Source: Nissolia schottii (Eukaryota > Streptophyta > Magnoliopsida > Fabales > Fabaceae). From it: a DNA stretch of 64,000 nucleotides. The notes below the pieces were generated by a model that saw only the letters and a list, made by a program, of their open reading frames with translations, was not told the DNA's origin and did no database searches. Location of the stretch: the NCBI GenBank assembly GCA_003254905.1, contig QANU01013918.1, forward strand, positions 393,471 through 457,470, in the 5' to 3' direction. The position numbers and the translations under genes are program-made. This document shows, one piece after another, positions 36,219-48,789 of this stretch (its first letter is position 1; every line of letters starts with the position of its first letter).

Positions 36219-39200
36219 CATGATGGAGTTTTGGTTTGTCGTCAAAAATTTAAAATTGTTGTCGTGTTTTTTGTTTAGTTAAAACTAACAGAGTAACAGT
36301 AAAGAATTAGGTTGGGCACAAGTAGACCAGTGGGCCACTTGGGTCACTAGTTGGAGCCTTGCTTTGACTTCTCTTCTCTCACGGGCTCAATTTAACATTC
36401 TTCTTTTTCTTAAGTTGTTGTAGTCAATCACCTCAAAATAAAAAATAAAAAAATTAATTCTTACATAATCAATTATATAAAAAAATTATTAATAAAGTAA
36501 GTGATTAATGAAATAAGTTTAATTTTTCACATTTTCACCTCAGGAAAAATAGTGGAAATAAGCTTATTTTCATAGGTGATTTTAGGGGTGAGCCTTTATC
36601 TAGCTATCTTTTTAGAATTATGAATCCGTTTGGATTGATTTAAAAAATTACTTATTTTAGTTGTATATTTAAGTATAGTTTTTTAAAAGAGTTTTATTTT
36701 ACATTTATAATGTGATTTTACTAAAATCTACATCTTCATCTACTTTTTTTTTAGAAGTGAAACATTCTAAACTTAAAAAAAAGAAATAATATTTGACCTT
36801 TTTTTAAAAAAAAAGAGTACGATTTTAAAATTGTATTTTAACGCTTATTATTTTTAAGAAAAGTATTTATTTTAGAAGTTAATTCAATAAATATCGCAGA
36901 TATGTTTGATGAAATAACATATCTTGTTCTTTTTGTTTCTTTTATGGTTGTTTTTCATTTTTTCTTTGTGGTTGTCTTTGTTTCCCATTCTTGGGTGTTT
37001 TTGTTCTTTTTGTGGTGTTTGTTTTGTATAAAATTTAAAGACAGTGAGGATATTCAGATCTATTATAAAAGGAAGCATAATACGTTTTTCAAAATAGAAC
37101 ATTTATGTTGGTTTTTGAAGTAAAAGATGCTTAAATATCGATAATTTTTTGGCGAGGAACACAACTACAGATCTTCGATTAGTTCAAGATCAACATATTT
37201 ATTTTTTATTAACCTTGAATCTTATGGGTTTTTTTTTTCAAAGATGTATTTTTTTTTTAATTAAGTGTCATTATGCTTATCATGAATGAACATTTTTGGT
37301 TCTCGTCAAAACAAATAAATAAATTCAAACGGACCCTATATAGATAGATAGATATGTCTATGGCATTCAAACTTTCGAGGCTATGAGTTAGGTGGTTGAC
37401 AAACAGGTCAAGTCCACATGTTGATGGCCCAAGCCCAAATTTAAAACACTTAAAACCTTGTTGAATGTTGAGGCATTCAGATCCTTCAGCCCAAACAAAG
37501 AGCAAAAATTAGACTATGTACACAGGAACTGGGAAAGTTAAACCCAGTAACGTTTACCAAAACTCAATTGGCTAATATTATTTACGACCGAAAAAATATC
37601 TAATTTATGCAGAAGTAATGCTATGCAGAATAAAAAAAAAAGTAATTTTTTAAAAATTTGTCTAACCAAGTTTCTTGTTGAGAGCTTGTTCTTGTGGTTG
37701 GGTTTGGAATTAAAAGAAATGAAAAATGATTTGAATTGATTTGATTTAATTTGTAAATTAATTATTATGTTTGGAACCAAATATGTAAGATGGAATTTGA
37801 ATTGATTTAGAAATCAATTCTTATGTATAGAATCTATTAAAATAGTAATTGATTTTATTTAAATTTATTAATTTATATTTTTATCTTTAATAAAATAGGA
37901 GTTAATTCGAAAAAATTAAAAAACAATAATTTTTTTAAAAAGAATATTTTTTTGGGGAAAAATTTTCACAAAATTTTTTTTTCAAAAAATTTATTTTTGA
38001 AAAAAAATATTTTTACAAAAAACATTTTGAAATATATATTTTTATGAAAAAAATATTTTTTAAAAACTTTTATTTTGAAAAAGAAATCTTTTTAATTTAA
38101 TAGGAGTAAAATAGTCTTTTATTAAGATTTAATTTGAGAAAGAGACATGGTCCTGGTTAGTGATATGTTGTTAAGGTGAAAATGAAACAAAAGAGATAGG
38201 AGTTTCATAGAGAGGATAAGATTCAAATCCTTATGAAGGCAATTAGTTGGACGATGCCTTTGTTGAAGGGTTAATCTCATATCAATCATTGTGGAGATTA
38301 CCTTATTTAAATGACCAAGAATGAGAAATAGATACCACCAATTGTGGTTATTGTGTCACCAGTTTTGCCTGCAAATCGCGCAGTTCGCTTGATGTTTGAT
38401 ATGGTTTGCTTGTTCAACATCGTAATATTGGTATTCAAATAATTTGGAAATTTATTCATTTTGACTAAAGTGTGTAAATCTACTCTGCATTGAGTGCTTC
38501 ATTCCCTTTGCTAAACTCTAATCGTAGTTGTAAACTTGTAATCTATGGAACATGAAAATTTAATCACTTACTTTACTCATTACTCCCTTAGCTTCACCAT
38601 ACTGTTTGTGTGCTACATTGAACGATTGATGGAGGCATGCTAAACAAGCTGACAGAAAAATGTTTGCTGCATGTCCCATGGTTTTCTTCCTTTCTTTAAA
38701 GTTATTGGTATGTGATTTAAATTGTTTTGGTAAACAAGTTTAAAACATAAAATGAAGATGAGAAAATGAGAGATTATGGGTTCGTAAGCTTGTTTTGAGA
38801 CTTGAGAAAGGAAAAAGGAATGGAAGAAAGAAAAAGTGGGGGGCTATAAGGGTTGGATTGTGAGGGGTGAACAACATTGTCCTCCAATCTAAACCCTTGT
38901 GTCGGTGACTTCAGCTGTCAAGCTTGAGAGCAAGAGATTTTGATGCTTTCCGATATGCCCTCTAGCTCAGAATCCTCTATTTTGGGTTATTATGCTTAGT
39001 GTATGTATGTGTGTTCTATTTCTTTTATTCCATGTGTTTCTCTCTTGAATCTTCTCTCTTATTATCTAATTTTCCATCTTTTCTTATCCTCTTTCTCATT
39101 CTTAAGATCCATTTGACTTCCTTCTAACATGAACAATTATAACAATTTTGGCAACTTGATGAACATTTTTTTCTGACATTATTAAGCTTTTTTCCATGAC

Positions 39201-41046
39201 CTTCCTCTTTATTCATGATTTCCATTCTATCTTACATATTAGTTTGTGTCTCTTATTCTGTTCTCTGGTTGATTGGACATTGCAAATGAGTGAGTGATAA
39301 TCTTTTTTTTTTATATTTGGTCTTTCGTTTGAAGGAACTATCATTGCATAGAGTAGACTATTAGGTTCTGGCAATTTTTTTCCATTTATGACCTGCTCTG
39401 TTTACTCTACATAGTATGTAGCTACCATAATCTTGAATTTTGTTACTATATTTACTCTTCCAGGTTTAGACACTGCTATATGTGATTCAGGAAACCATGA
39501 CTTCTACCCATGACCTCACAGGTATTTACTTTTAAAAAAAAAGAAATCCCCCAAAAGAATTTCAACAGGAAATAGCTCCTTGGCATTGATTTTTAGATGA
39601 ACTGATTGTGCTAATACTAAGGTGTTCCCTAGAAGTAGTGTCCCACGGGGAAAGTTTGATTGAATCACAACTTAAAAGAGGTGAATTATGGACAATTTTC
39701 TATTTTTTGACTCAAGCACAGTGACTTGATTTCTGTGCTTATATCCATGCTCTTCAAATGGCTAGCTACTGATAACTTACAGGGCTAATTGACCAATTCA
39801 ATTAACATGAACCAAAATATAATTTAAATGTACCTCAGAATTGTTCAAGGAAGATTTAGGTGTTGATATAAATTACTGACAAATTTGAATGTGCCTTAGA
39901 TTAAATTTCTGGCCTGTGTGATTACAAAACCTCCTCGTCAAGGAGAAGGAAATGATTTTGAGAAGTTGAGTTCTCAATAGCTTCTGATAGGTTAGAGTTC
40001 AAGGTTATGCTAAAATTCATGGATGAGCCATATATGCCTTTGTTAACTTTCTCGATAGTTACATAACTCATAACGTATGGAATGAATGTTGTCTTTGGTA
40101 GAACTTAATGAAGCATGCAATTGCTTTGATTTTAACTCGCCATTTTACAAGTTGAGTTTTATTCTTATATTGTTTTACAAAAATAATACTCAGCTCAACA
40201 GGATGGAGGCTTAGAGCATGAAAGGCACAAAATCAGTAGTACAAGGTAGATACGTGATAGTTAATGTCATGTTGTGTATTTAAACTTTAAAATTAGGCTA
40301 GGTTGCTTTGAGTTTTACGTTTTAAGATATTATTTCATATGATGTAGTTGGCACTAAGAATCGTTGTATATAAAAGGAATTTTGAGGACCAACTGCATTA
40401 AGGAACGGTTTTTCATAAAATCAAAGATTAAGTGCATGTTTGGTTGTGGGCTAGAACAGCTTTTTTTTATTTATTATTTTATAAGAACTAAAGCTGTTTT
40501 ACAAAAATCGTTCATGTTTGGATATAAAGATTGAAATAGATTATAACCAGAAACTACAATTTTAAGCTAAAAAACCACTTATAAGCAAAAGCTAAATTTT
40601 AGGCATTATTTGTATAAAGTTGTTTTTGATTCAAGTGCTTTTCCCTCTTTAACTTCACAAATAACCCAAACAAAATAAATTGTCAAGTAAAAAGTACTAT
40701 TTAATACCCTTTTTAGTAATTTTATCATACAAAAATAATTTTTTTCATACCATCCAAACAAAACAGATTATCTTAAAATCATTTTTAAGTTGAAGTATCT
40801 AAACATAAATTAATTCTCACATAATCGATTATATATAAAAGTGATTGTTAAAATAAGTTTAATTTTTCAATTTTCCCAAACATATGCTAAGATATTTTAA
40901 ATGTGTTCATAATATTCATATCATATTTGTTCTAGAGAAACAATATTTGAACAAGCAAAATAACGTTAATAGCCAACAATCACACTCACAATAGTGTGGG
41001 ATCCACCATATTCATTTTTTCCCCTTTCTACGGTGAACCTCACCCC
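36218..41046. other. Intergenic DNA; possible spliced non-coding exons but no protein gene
   Basis: 36880-37780 holds only low-complexity open frames. 37900-38100 is A/T runs that fold on themselves. At 39463-39521 a 60-base segment is bounded by a good acceptor (TTTACTCTTCCAG) and donor (CACAG/GTATTT), and another donor-like AAG/GTAGATAC is at about 40246. These may be exons of a transcript, but no long reading frame joins them. Confidence 0.35.
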
Positions 41047-41320
41047 CGCTACTAGAAAAACACTAAATATCGATGGATTTACCGATGAATATTTCTGGTG
41101 GATTTCGTGTCCAAATTCATCGCTAATGATCTTTTACAACTCTAACCATGAAGCAAACCAAAGTTATTGGTGGATAACATACCTTAGTTATTTTTGCCAG
41201 TAATTTATGGCGCCAAGTGTTGACAATTAATTACCAGCGGATATATTTGTCAATAATTATTTTTTTGAAAATTATAGGATATTACCGATGGATATATCCG
41301 CTGGTAATTTATTATTTTTT
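41047..41320 (+). mobile_element. CACTA-like end, second family
   Basis: CGCTACTAGAAAAA (41047-41060) resembles CACTACTAGAAAA. Inverted sub-terminal words follow: ATCGATGGATTTACCGATGAA, ACCAGCGGATATAT (about 41233) and its complement ATATATCCGCTGGT (about 41301). No opposite terminus was seen, so this is a lone or truncated end. Confidence 0.5.
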
Positions 41321-41441
41321 TTACATTCATTGCATATTTCTTTTACACATAGATAATATATCCTTTTTCGTTCATAATACTAAAAGAGCGTAAATTATTT
41401 TTGGATATAAAACGAAACTTGGATATAGTTGTTAAGAGAGG

Positions 41442-42030
41442 ATTGTCAATTTTAAGCAGCATTTTAATTATAATTAATTTGAGAGTTGATAATTGAAATT
41501 TGGAAAAATTAAAAAAAAAAATTGAAGAAAGAAATTATAGTTAAATGACATATAAAGATATAAAATTAAAAGAAATTGAAGAAAGAAATTATAATAAAAG
41601 TGTACCAATTAAAAAAAAAGTTTTTGTAATTGGCATATGTTTTGTTAACCCGCCTATAAGAACCATATTTTGACTTTTTTTTTCGGAGAATATCCAACAA
41701 TAGCTTCCATTGATGTATAATGGACCCAGATCCTAATAACAACAATAATTTTGAATAAGCACGAGTAATCAAATGAAATAAAGATGCTCGATAAGAGCCC
41801 ATACCTAGAGCCAACATCATATAACCCAATTGAGACATTGTAGAATAGGCCAAATTTCTCTTAATATCTTTTTGAGCATTGTCAATTTTAAGTAGCATTT
41901 TAATTATAATTAATTTGAGAGTCGATAATTGAAATTTGAAAAAATTAAAAAAAATGAAGAAAGAAATTATAGTAAAATGATATATAAAGATATAATATTT
42001 AAAAAAATGAAGAAAGAAATTATAATAAAT
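41442..42030. repeat. ~155-bp direct repeat flanking a plastid DNA insert
   Basis: Copies at 41442-41602 and 41878-42030 share ATTGTCAATTTTAAG..., GAGAGTYGATAATTGAAATTTG and GAAGAAAGAAATTATA at roughly 90% identity with small indels. The second copy begins at the exact base where the plastid homology ends. Confidence 0.85.
41614..41877 (-). pseudogene. ndhF: Nuclear plastid DNA: ndhF fragment
   Basis: On the - strand the translation reads [20 protein letters not shown] then [20 protein letters not shown] and LGSGSII, the central part of NdhF, a membrane subunit of plastid NADH dehydrogenase-like complex. After GSGSIIH the frame shifts, but the downstream words for [10 protein letters not shown] are still legible near 41650-41625. 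Only about 88 codons of ~740 remain, with frameshift and substitutions (for example K/R for G after DIKR), so it is non-functional and not recent. The larger surrounding open frame (41566-42111) extends into the flanking AT-rich repeat and is meaningless there. Confidence 0.92.
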
Positions 42031-42363
42031 GTTTATATCACAATATCTCTTTATGCAATTTACTTTTATGATTTGGGATAAACAAAAGTTTCTTGAAACC
42101 AACGTGTTCACATTTATATCAAAATAAAAAAATACTTAGATTGAATCCCACCCCCCCTCTCTCTATATATATAAATTATAGATGACATAACATGATGTAG
42201 TGGTATGATGGTTAGAGAGTATGCGTAGGAGATTGAGGTATTGAATTCAAGTCTTGTTGAGTGCAAAAAATATATATCAAACATTTTCGTTGAATTGCAA
42301 AACCTATTTTCAGGTAGTTTTATTTTTTTTGTAAAAAGGCACATATTAGTATAAAATATTCTA

Positions 42364-42546
42364 ATCTCACATTGGTTAGATCACAAATATTTTAAGTATT
42401 TATATACATTTAATAATTGTTGTATTGGTAAAAGAGATGAGAAAGGAGTTGGGCTTGCGCGCATGAGTGCAAGCCATTTAGGCTCTTCAAAGTGCATATT
42501 GATGGATTCCCCCCACGCGCACGATAAATAGTGTTCCGGTCTTTTT
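42364..42546 (+). repeat. Short dispersed repeat, copy B, with USE + TATA + T-run
   Basis: ATCTCACATTG (42364-42374) is 9/11 to the plant USE. TATTTATATA follows at 42397-42406, a gap of 22 bases, which is the Pol III (U6/U3-type) spacing rather than the ~33 of Pol II snRNA genes. TTTTT at 42542-42546 would give a transcript of about 120 nt. It aligns over its length with copy A (32877-33063). The predicted RNA matches no known ncRNA I can name. Confidence 0.6.
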
Positions 42547-43358
42547 GCAAAATTATTTTTTTGATTTTTGTAGCTTACCTACGAACCCATGATTTTGGCA
42601 TGTATTGGATTCTCTGTCCACCATGTTCTAACATAACACATGTATGAATATTTACTTAGATTTTAATTAAACAAATTAAAAAAAAAATTTATTTTGTGCG
42701 CATCTCAACCTGGCGTGCCACGTCGGCAGAAACTGTGGTAGTCCTGTGATATGTTTCCAGACAAGGGTATTTTGATAATATGTTTCTGTGGCAGGGATAA
42801 TGCAGTAAAAAAGTCTAAATAGTTAAATACATGATATGTATTACAAAATAAGGTGGAGTGCAGGTAATTTGTGACAATTACTCTTTTTCATAACTAAGTT
42901 CCAAGTTGGCCTAATTACCAAAACAAGAAGCAGGGGTCCAAAGAAACACGAAAATTATTTCATTGACAAGCGAACCACACAGAACTACTGCCACCCAGTT
43001 TACATTCCATGTCAAGAGTTAACTTTCTTTACCTAATCAAGTTAACTTCCGCACTTCCACCCTATGAAAAATTCTGTTGGCACATTTTGGCAAAGCATAT
43101 ATATGCCATCTCCCAAGTACATAAATGGAAATAAAGAAAAGAAAGATAATACTTGTTTTAAGCTCCTTATAACATCCATTTCAATAAATTCTCCAATCAC
43201 ATGATAACATTCAAACATTATCTTTAAAATAAATATCTTAAAACTTAAAAACACAAACTTTTCTCCAAAATATATATATATACACACACACACACACACC
43301 ATTATTTAATTTAAAAAATTGACAAAATGAGTATAAATAGCTTAATAAAAGATTTCAG
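42547..43358. other. Intergenic DNA downstream of the GA 2-oxidase gene
   Basis: No gene seen. A TA/CA run is at 43271-43299. Confidence 0.5.
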
Positions 43359-43364
43359 TTTATT
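43359..43364 (-). terminator. Poly(A) signal candidate of the GA 2-oxidase gene
   Basis: AATAAA on the - strand, about 270 bases past the stop codon at 43635. It is the nearest canonical hexamer downstream, so it is a guess. Confidence 0.35.
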
Positions 43365-43634
43365 TTTTCAAGGAGAGGAAAAGAAAAGTCTTTACAACTT
43401 GATAGAAAAATTCTTGTGTCATCTTAAAGTGTTATGTTAAATATATTTCAGATCACATCATAAATGACATCTTAAATACAAATTATTCTTTATATGTAAA
43501 GACTCAGATGATATTTCAGGTATAGTATAAAACATATCTAACCCGACTTTTTAGAACCACACCAAGAAATTCTGTATTAGTACAATTCGGTATCGGAACC
43601 AAGTCCACTTTTTGAGTGGTCATGAGGAAATAGT

Positions 43635-46600
43635 CTACTTGTGAAGTGCACGGTTCCTGAAAAGGTCAATGCGGCTGTCTCCAAGCCTGAGAGAGTAGGT
43701 GGCTTTCTTGTACTCAGCCCAAGTGAATGGCCTGAAGAGGAGGGAGGGCCTCTCTGGTGTAACCATATCTGGGGGAGCAACGATACAGGCATCAAGTGGT
43801 GGGGCCCCAAAATATACCATCGACATCCTAGGCTTCTCTGAGTTGGTCACGGCCCTGTGTCTCACGCTCACAAATCTTCCATTTGTCATAACCTTCACAA
43901 CAACAAAAGAATTTAAAAACCAGTTAGTTCCATTTTTGCAACCATATGTCCCTTTATACACACAAAATCGAAGGATAACTTGTCAGGAAGCCTTAATTGT
44001 TTCCAACCCAATCTCCAATGTTATCATGCAGGGTCGACCATCTGTTAACATGTTATGTCTAGCTCTTTTTGAGAAGGGAAATTGTTACCTTTTCATGTAT
44101 ATGTAAATTCTTGACAGAATTGGAGAGATATACGACTATATATATATATATATATACACACACTCACTTAGTGATATTTGCTATATGAAAATGTTGCTTG
44201 TTTCAATCTTTACATCAACATCTTGATACGTTAACACTCAACATCTTTGCTTTAACATATTGAAAATGTTACTTATTTATGAGACATCTTTACATCGCTT
44301 CCAATTAATGATTATATATGTTACACATTTAAGCTTAAGGTCGCTAATGTGAGACTTGTGAGTGACTGAATTGTCATTAAAAAGTACAATCACAACAATG
44401 TCGAACTCAACAAAAATACTAAGGTTGTGGACTTAAGTCTAAGGGAGGACCCATACTAGTTTATTGGATTAGAGAACTACTTAAGTAATCATATTTATTT
44501 ATATGATATTACTCTGTCTGTAAGGTAGGACTTTAACAGATTAAGGGACATCTCGGTGTATTTTTTTTTTTTAAAGAAACATCTCTCTTCCTATATATTT
44601 AACCGTAAAGAAATAGTACAATTTTATTTGTGAAATTAACACCTCCCTTTTAGAAATATAAAAACGACGTCAAGAGATCAAGGGAGATATCCCAATCCTA
44701 AAAATAAAAAAATAAAAAAAGCTTGCATAAAGTATTGTTGATAAAACTTTGTTGAATGATAAAACATACATCAACATCTGGAGGCCCTTATCCTACAACA
44801 ATGTACTTTATTTTGAGGCGAGTGACTCAGTACTTGTTCTCCTTTTGTCACCATTATCTGAATAGGTTCTGAACTGAACTGATATCCTACTCTCCCAAAA
44901 ATCAAAATTGAGAACTGCAGTCAAGTTGAAGTGAGATTCCCCCCTGACATTTTTCACTTTTGCTATCAACTCAAACCTTTCTTTTCTTTTTAAAGCTTTA
45001 TTTTATCTTTCCCCAATTTTGATGGGGGGGGTCTCATAGGTCCCCCACATCGAACTCTCACCTGAAGACCCTCTGCGATGCTCTATATATAAGCAAGAGA
45101 GAAAGGGGATTGATTACCTGTAGCAAGTCACCGACGTTGACAGAGAAGGCAGAGGGGTCCGGGGTGACGGGGTTCCAGACGCCATCCTGAAGAGAGATCT
45201 GGAGGCCGCCGACGCCGTTGGATCTGAGGATGGTGAGGATCTGAGGGTCAGAGTGAGCCCCAAAGCCAACCACGCTGGTGGCGTTAGAAGAAGAAGAGGG
45301 GTAGTGATTGAGCCTGAGGAGCGAGTCGCTGTGGGGGTCCCTTATGTGTTTGGAGAAGAGCAATGTGTCGGGGACCCCCAGGCCTTGTGCCATCAGCTCC
45401 AATATCTGAGATGCCAGCTCCCTCACTGCCTCTGTGTATGCCCTCACCCTCGACCTGTCACGTTACGCTGCACTGTTACTTGCCGAGGGAGGGCCATGTG
45501 GCAGTGCCACTATATACTTGACTAGACACAACCCCTGCCCCCCCATCCTGCTCTATTTCATTTCCTGTTTTAGTTATTTTGGCAAACAAGACCTTACTAC
45601 TGCTCCACCTCCTTTCTTAATTGGGAACTCCTCCATCCATTTTTTTTCACTTTTCCATCCACATTAATTAAAGTTAACCTTTTTGTTTTCATTTGATTTG
45701 ATACGCCTTATTGATCTGCGTGACACGTCTGTTAATGTGCAACCCCATTCTTTATTAAAAGAATTGATAATATTATACTCCTATCATATAACACAGACAA
45801 TAGGTGAATTTATATTTTATTAATCTTTAAAATATCATCTAATAATAAATAAACACGTGATCATACTATTAAACATGTAATTAATGAGATAATATTTTAT
45901 ATGGCATGAACACAAATAACATAACTTTTATATATATATATATATATATATATACATACACACACACAAAGCTGTAGACAACCACGTTATATACACAGAT
46001 CTATCTTTTATATTATACAGACACAACCATCACATAATCTAAGCAAAGAGAGAAAAAATAGAATATAAATAACCATTTGGTGAAAACAGACACAACCTTA
46101 CCAAAGTAAAAGATCTAACCTTTTTATTTTTTAAGACACAATCAATTTAAATAAATAGACACAATCTTTTATTATAATCAAACACAACCTTTTTGTGAAC
46201 TCAGATCTAATCTTATTAAATAATATGATCTAACCTTTATATATATATATATACACAACCATGTTACTTACACATACCTATCTTTTATATTATACAGACA
46301 CAACCATTACATAATCGAAACAAGGAGAGAAAAGAAAAATAGAACATAAAGATGAACAAAACAAAAGATAAATAGAGAAACAAATGAAGAAATAATTAAA
46401 TCGCAAGAACTTTTGAAGGAGAAGAATCGTGAAAGAGAACGCGAAATGTGAAAGATGANAGTTACCATCCTAGTACAACTCAATTTTAAAATCACATGCG
46501 CATCCCAATTTTATTTTATTTTATTTTTAAGTTCTCTCAACGTGTGTGTATATATATATATATATATAAGATTTAAATCGAGATATTACTTAGGTAATAA

Positions 46601-48420
46601 ATATCAAACTACTTGAAAGTGTTGGTATTTTGTTCTGTTTATCCTTTTATTTATTTTATGAATAATATTATTTATATTGATTTTTTTGAGCTTTAAAGAG
46701 ACAGAAAAATAGTAAGAAAATGGAGAGAATACATCATTTTTCTTCTTTGCATTAAGAAAAAAGTAATAAGAGAAAGAGAAAAATTAGTGGCGGACCCACA
46801 CCAAAAAAAAATTCTCCTGAGATGAAGATAGTGTCATGTGGTCCTCAAACGCCATATATGTTTTAGATCAATTAATAAACAACATTTCATTTATAAATGG
46901 TGGATCTTCTATTATAAGATACCAAAATGTTATTCACGATATGATTTCGAGCATTCATAGCAAAACATTCTAAGACCATGCAATAGAAGAATTTCTTCCT
47001 AGAGGAGAAAATAAAATTATAAAGATTGTCTTGCAAATTCACAAAATTGTTCATGCTATTTTTCCTTTCATTGAAGACAACATAAAAATAACTTTTATAT
47101 AATCTCATTTTCTTTCTTTTCATTTTTTTAATCAAATAAATAATATAAGAAAAAAAATATTTTTATGTTCATTTTCTTACAAACCATAAAAGAATGTTGG
47201 ATCCCAAAAATAATATAAACTAAGATATAAAATTATTAAACTGTTTCTAATTAACAACTTTAACTTTTTAAAAGATATCAATTCATATAGGCCCATTTCT
47301 AAATATTGTTCCGAGTAAGGTTTCACTTCATTTAGGCCATTACCATTTCACACGCAATTCTGAGTTTACAAAGAGAAGCTCAAACTGGATGGACCACTGC
47401 CAACAAGTTGTACTGTTGTAGTGTAAAAGAATGGTTGGCACAGTTCCATCATCACTCAATGAACGAATAACATTCATTGAAACCCTCAAACCCACACATT
47501 CTCTCTCTCTCTCTCTCCCCCTTCTTTCTTTGGTCAGTTACATTACAACTCATAGGAAGGTACGTAGTTCCAAGCCAAACCATATAATTGTTCACTATTT
47601 CTGTTATTAACCACTCTTTTTCAATATTTGTTAAGGTTAGTTATATGTGAGGAGAAATGTGTGCATTTATCATGTTCATATGTATCTAATACATATATTC
47701 GTGACCTAGTCTCCTCCAATTTTAACTCACTATTCTAATATTATTCTATTTTTCATGTCCACTGTTTGGCCATGGCTACATTAAAAAAAAAAAGAAAGCA
47801 AAATATTAATTACATCAATGAAACTGCATATTAACCTTAATTTATACCGGATTATGAAACGTAACGAGTATCTAAAAGGTGAGAGAAACAAGAAAAAAAA
47901 TCACAGACAAATAACATTTTGATATGGTGTGTGTACAGTGAACCAAACATGCAATAAATACGAAAGTATATATTGGACAAGGACACACAAAAGAACCGTA
48001 CAGATTAAATGAGCGCAGATACCTGAAGTTTGATGGGTCACTGGAGATGTTTGGGGACAGCAGAGCAACATGAAGGGGATCATCAACAGTACTACTACTA
48101 GCATCCAGTAGAAGGTACTCGACCTCACCGATGTCCCCATTCACCCCTATGTTCTTGCATCCGTAACCGAAAAAACGGTTACCGTTTTCCATGAAGGCCT
48201 CTTTCTTATGTGCCACCGGCTTGGCGAAGAATTCCAACCCGGCTTCTTCCATGTTGGCCACGGTGTCTTGAGGGACACCGTGGTTGATCACATTGAAGAA
48301 GCCGTATTCTTCGCACGCCTTCACGATGTGCTTTGCCACCGTCGACCTCTCCAGCGATAAGTCCACAACGGGGAGGTTGATGGGCACAACCTTTTCGGTT
48401 TTGATTGAAGCCACCACCAT
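43635..48420 (-). CDS. GA2OX: Gibberellin 2-beta-dioxygenase (GA 2-oxidase, C19 class)
   Basis: Three exons on the - strand: 48420-48023, 45454-45118 and 43892-43635, with GT-AG introns of 2568 and 1225 bp; the frame is continuous and gives 330 aa, the usual family length. The protein is a soluble 2-oxoglutarate/Fe(II) dioxygenase that 2-beta-hydroxylates bioactive C19 gibberellins and their precursors, inactivating them. Seen: N-terminal dioxygenase region with LPVVDLS and EYGFFNVINHGVP; FGYGCKNIGVNGDIGEVEYLL, typical of C19 GA 2-oxidases; iron ligands H200, D202 and H257; 2-oxoglutarate residues R267 and S269 (RMS). The start is the ATG of MVVAS; upstream in-frame codons are leader. Both introns are AT-rich with TA microsatellites. 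Exact paralogue number is not determined. Confidence 0.95.
45945..46360. repeat. Intronic direct repeat and TA microsatellites in GA 2-oxidase intron 1
   Basis: A ~100-bp unit (CACAACCA...TATACAGACACAACCAT...) occurs at about 45976-46065 and again at 46254-46345. Each is preceded by a TATATA/CACA run (45930-45966 and 46238-46256). Another TA run is at 46548-46568. An unresolved base is at 46459. Confidence 0.75.
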
Positions 48421-48652
48421 TGTATGGAAATTACAATTATTAAGATAAGTGAAAGAAGAGTATATAGAAAACTGAGGAAAGAAAATAATGTAGTAGATTG
48501 GTGAGTGGAGTGGGTTTTGTATGTGAGAAAAGAGAAACAGCAAGAGCTATGGACAGAGAAGGGCAAGAGGCGAAGGGGTGAAAGAGGATGTGAGAGGATA
48601 TGAACAATTGAGTAAGGGATGGTGTAAGGAATTGAGAACATCGATGATGGGA

Positions 48653-48660
48653 TATTTATA
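48653..48660 (-). promoter_or_regulatory. TATA box of the GA 2-oxidase gene
   Basis: TATAAATA on the - strand, about 235 bp upstream of the ATG. It predicts transcription from near 48625 and a leader of roughly 205 bases. Confidence 0.65.
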
Positions 48661-48789
48661 CAGAAAAAAAAGGGGGAAAGCATCTATTCGGAGATAAAAG
48701 TGATTAAAATTTAAACGAATTATGTTATGTGTAGGAGATAAATATCAAATGGGGGAAGTAATATCGTAATATATTATAAAAAAAATATT

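Noticed and set aside
41566..42111. 181-residue open frame on the - strand
   Set aside because: Only the central part is ndhF; the rest is AT-rich repeat read through by chance, so it is annotated as a plastid-derived pseudogene.
42185..42275. tRNA-like text (GTGGTATGATGGTTAGAGAGT ... TTGAATTCAAGTC) suggesting a SINE
   Set aside because: A and B boxes are too degenerate and no target duplication or tail could be found.
44341..44360. Another USE-like box (GTCTCACATTA, - strand) with a TATA 25 bases on, in GA 2-oxidase intron 2
   Set aside because: Only 8 of 11 bases match and the downstream sequence does not align with the two repeat copies.
47490..47560. CT-rich leader-like stretch with a splice donor (GGAAG/GTACGTAG) on the + strand inside GA 2-oxidase intron 1
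   Set aside because: No downstream exon or reading frame on that strand; CT repeats are common in plant introns.
48423..48683. Upstream in-frame extension and second frame 5' of the GA 2-oxidase ATG
   Set aside because: It lies in the leader and promoter, includes the TATA box region, and has no homology to the enzyme; the MVVAS start matches the family.
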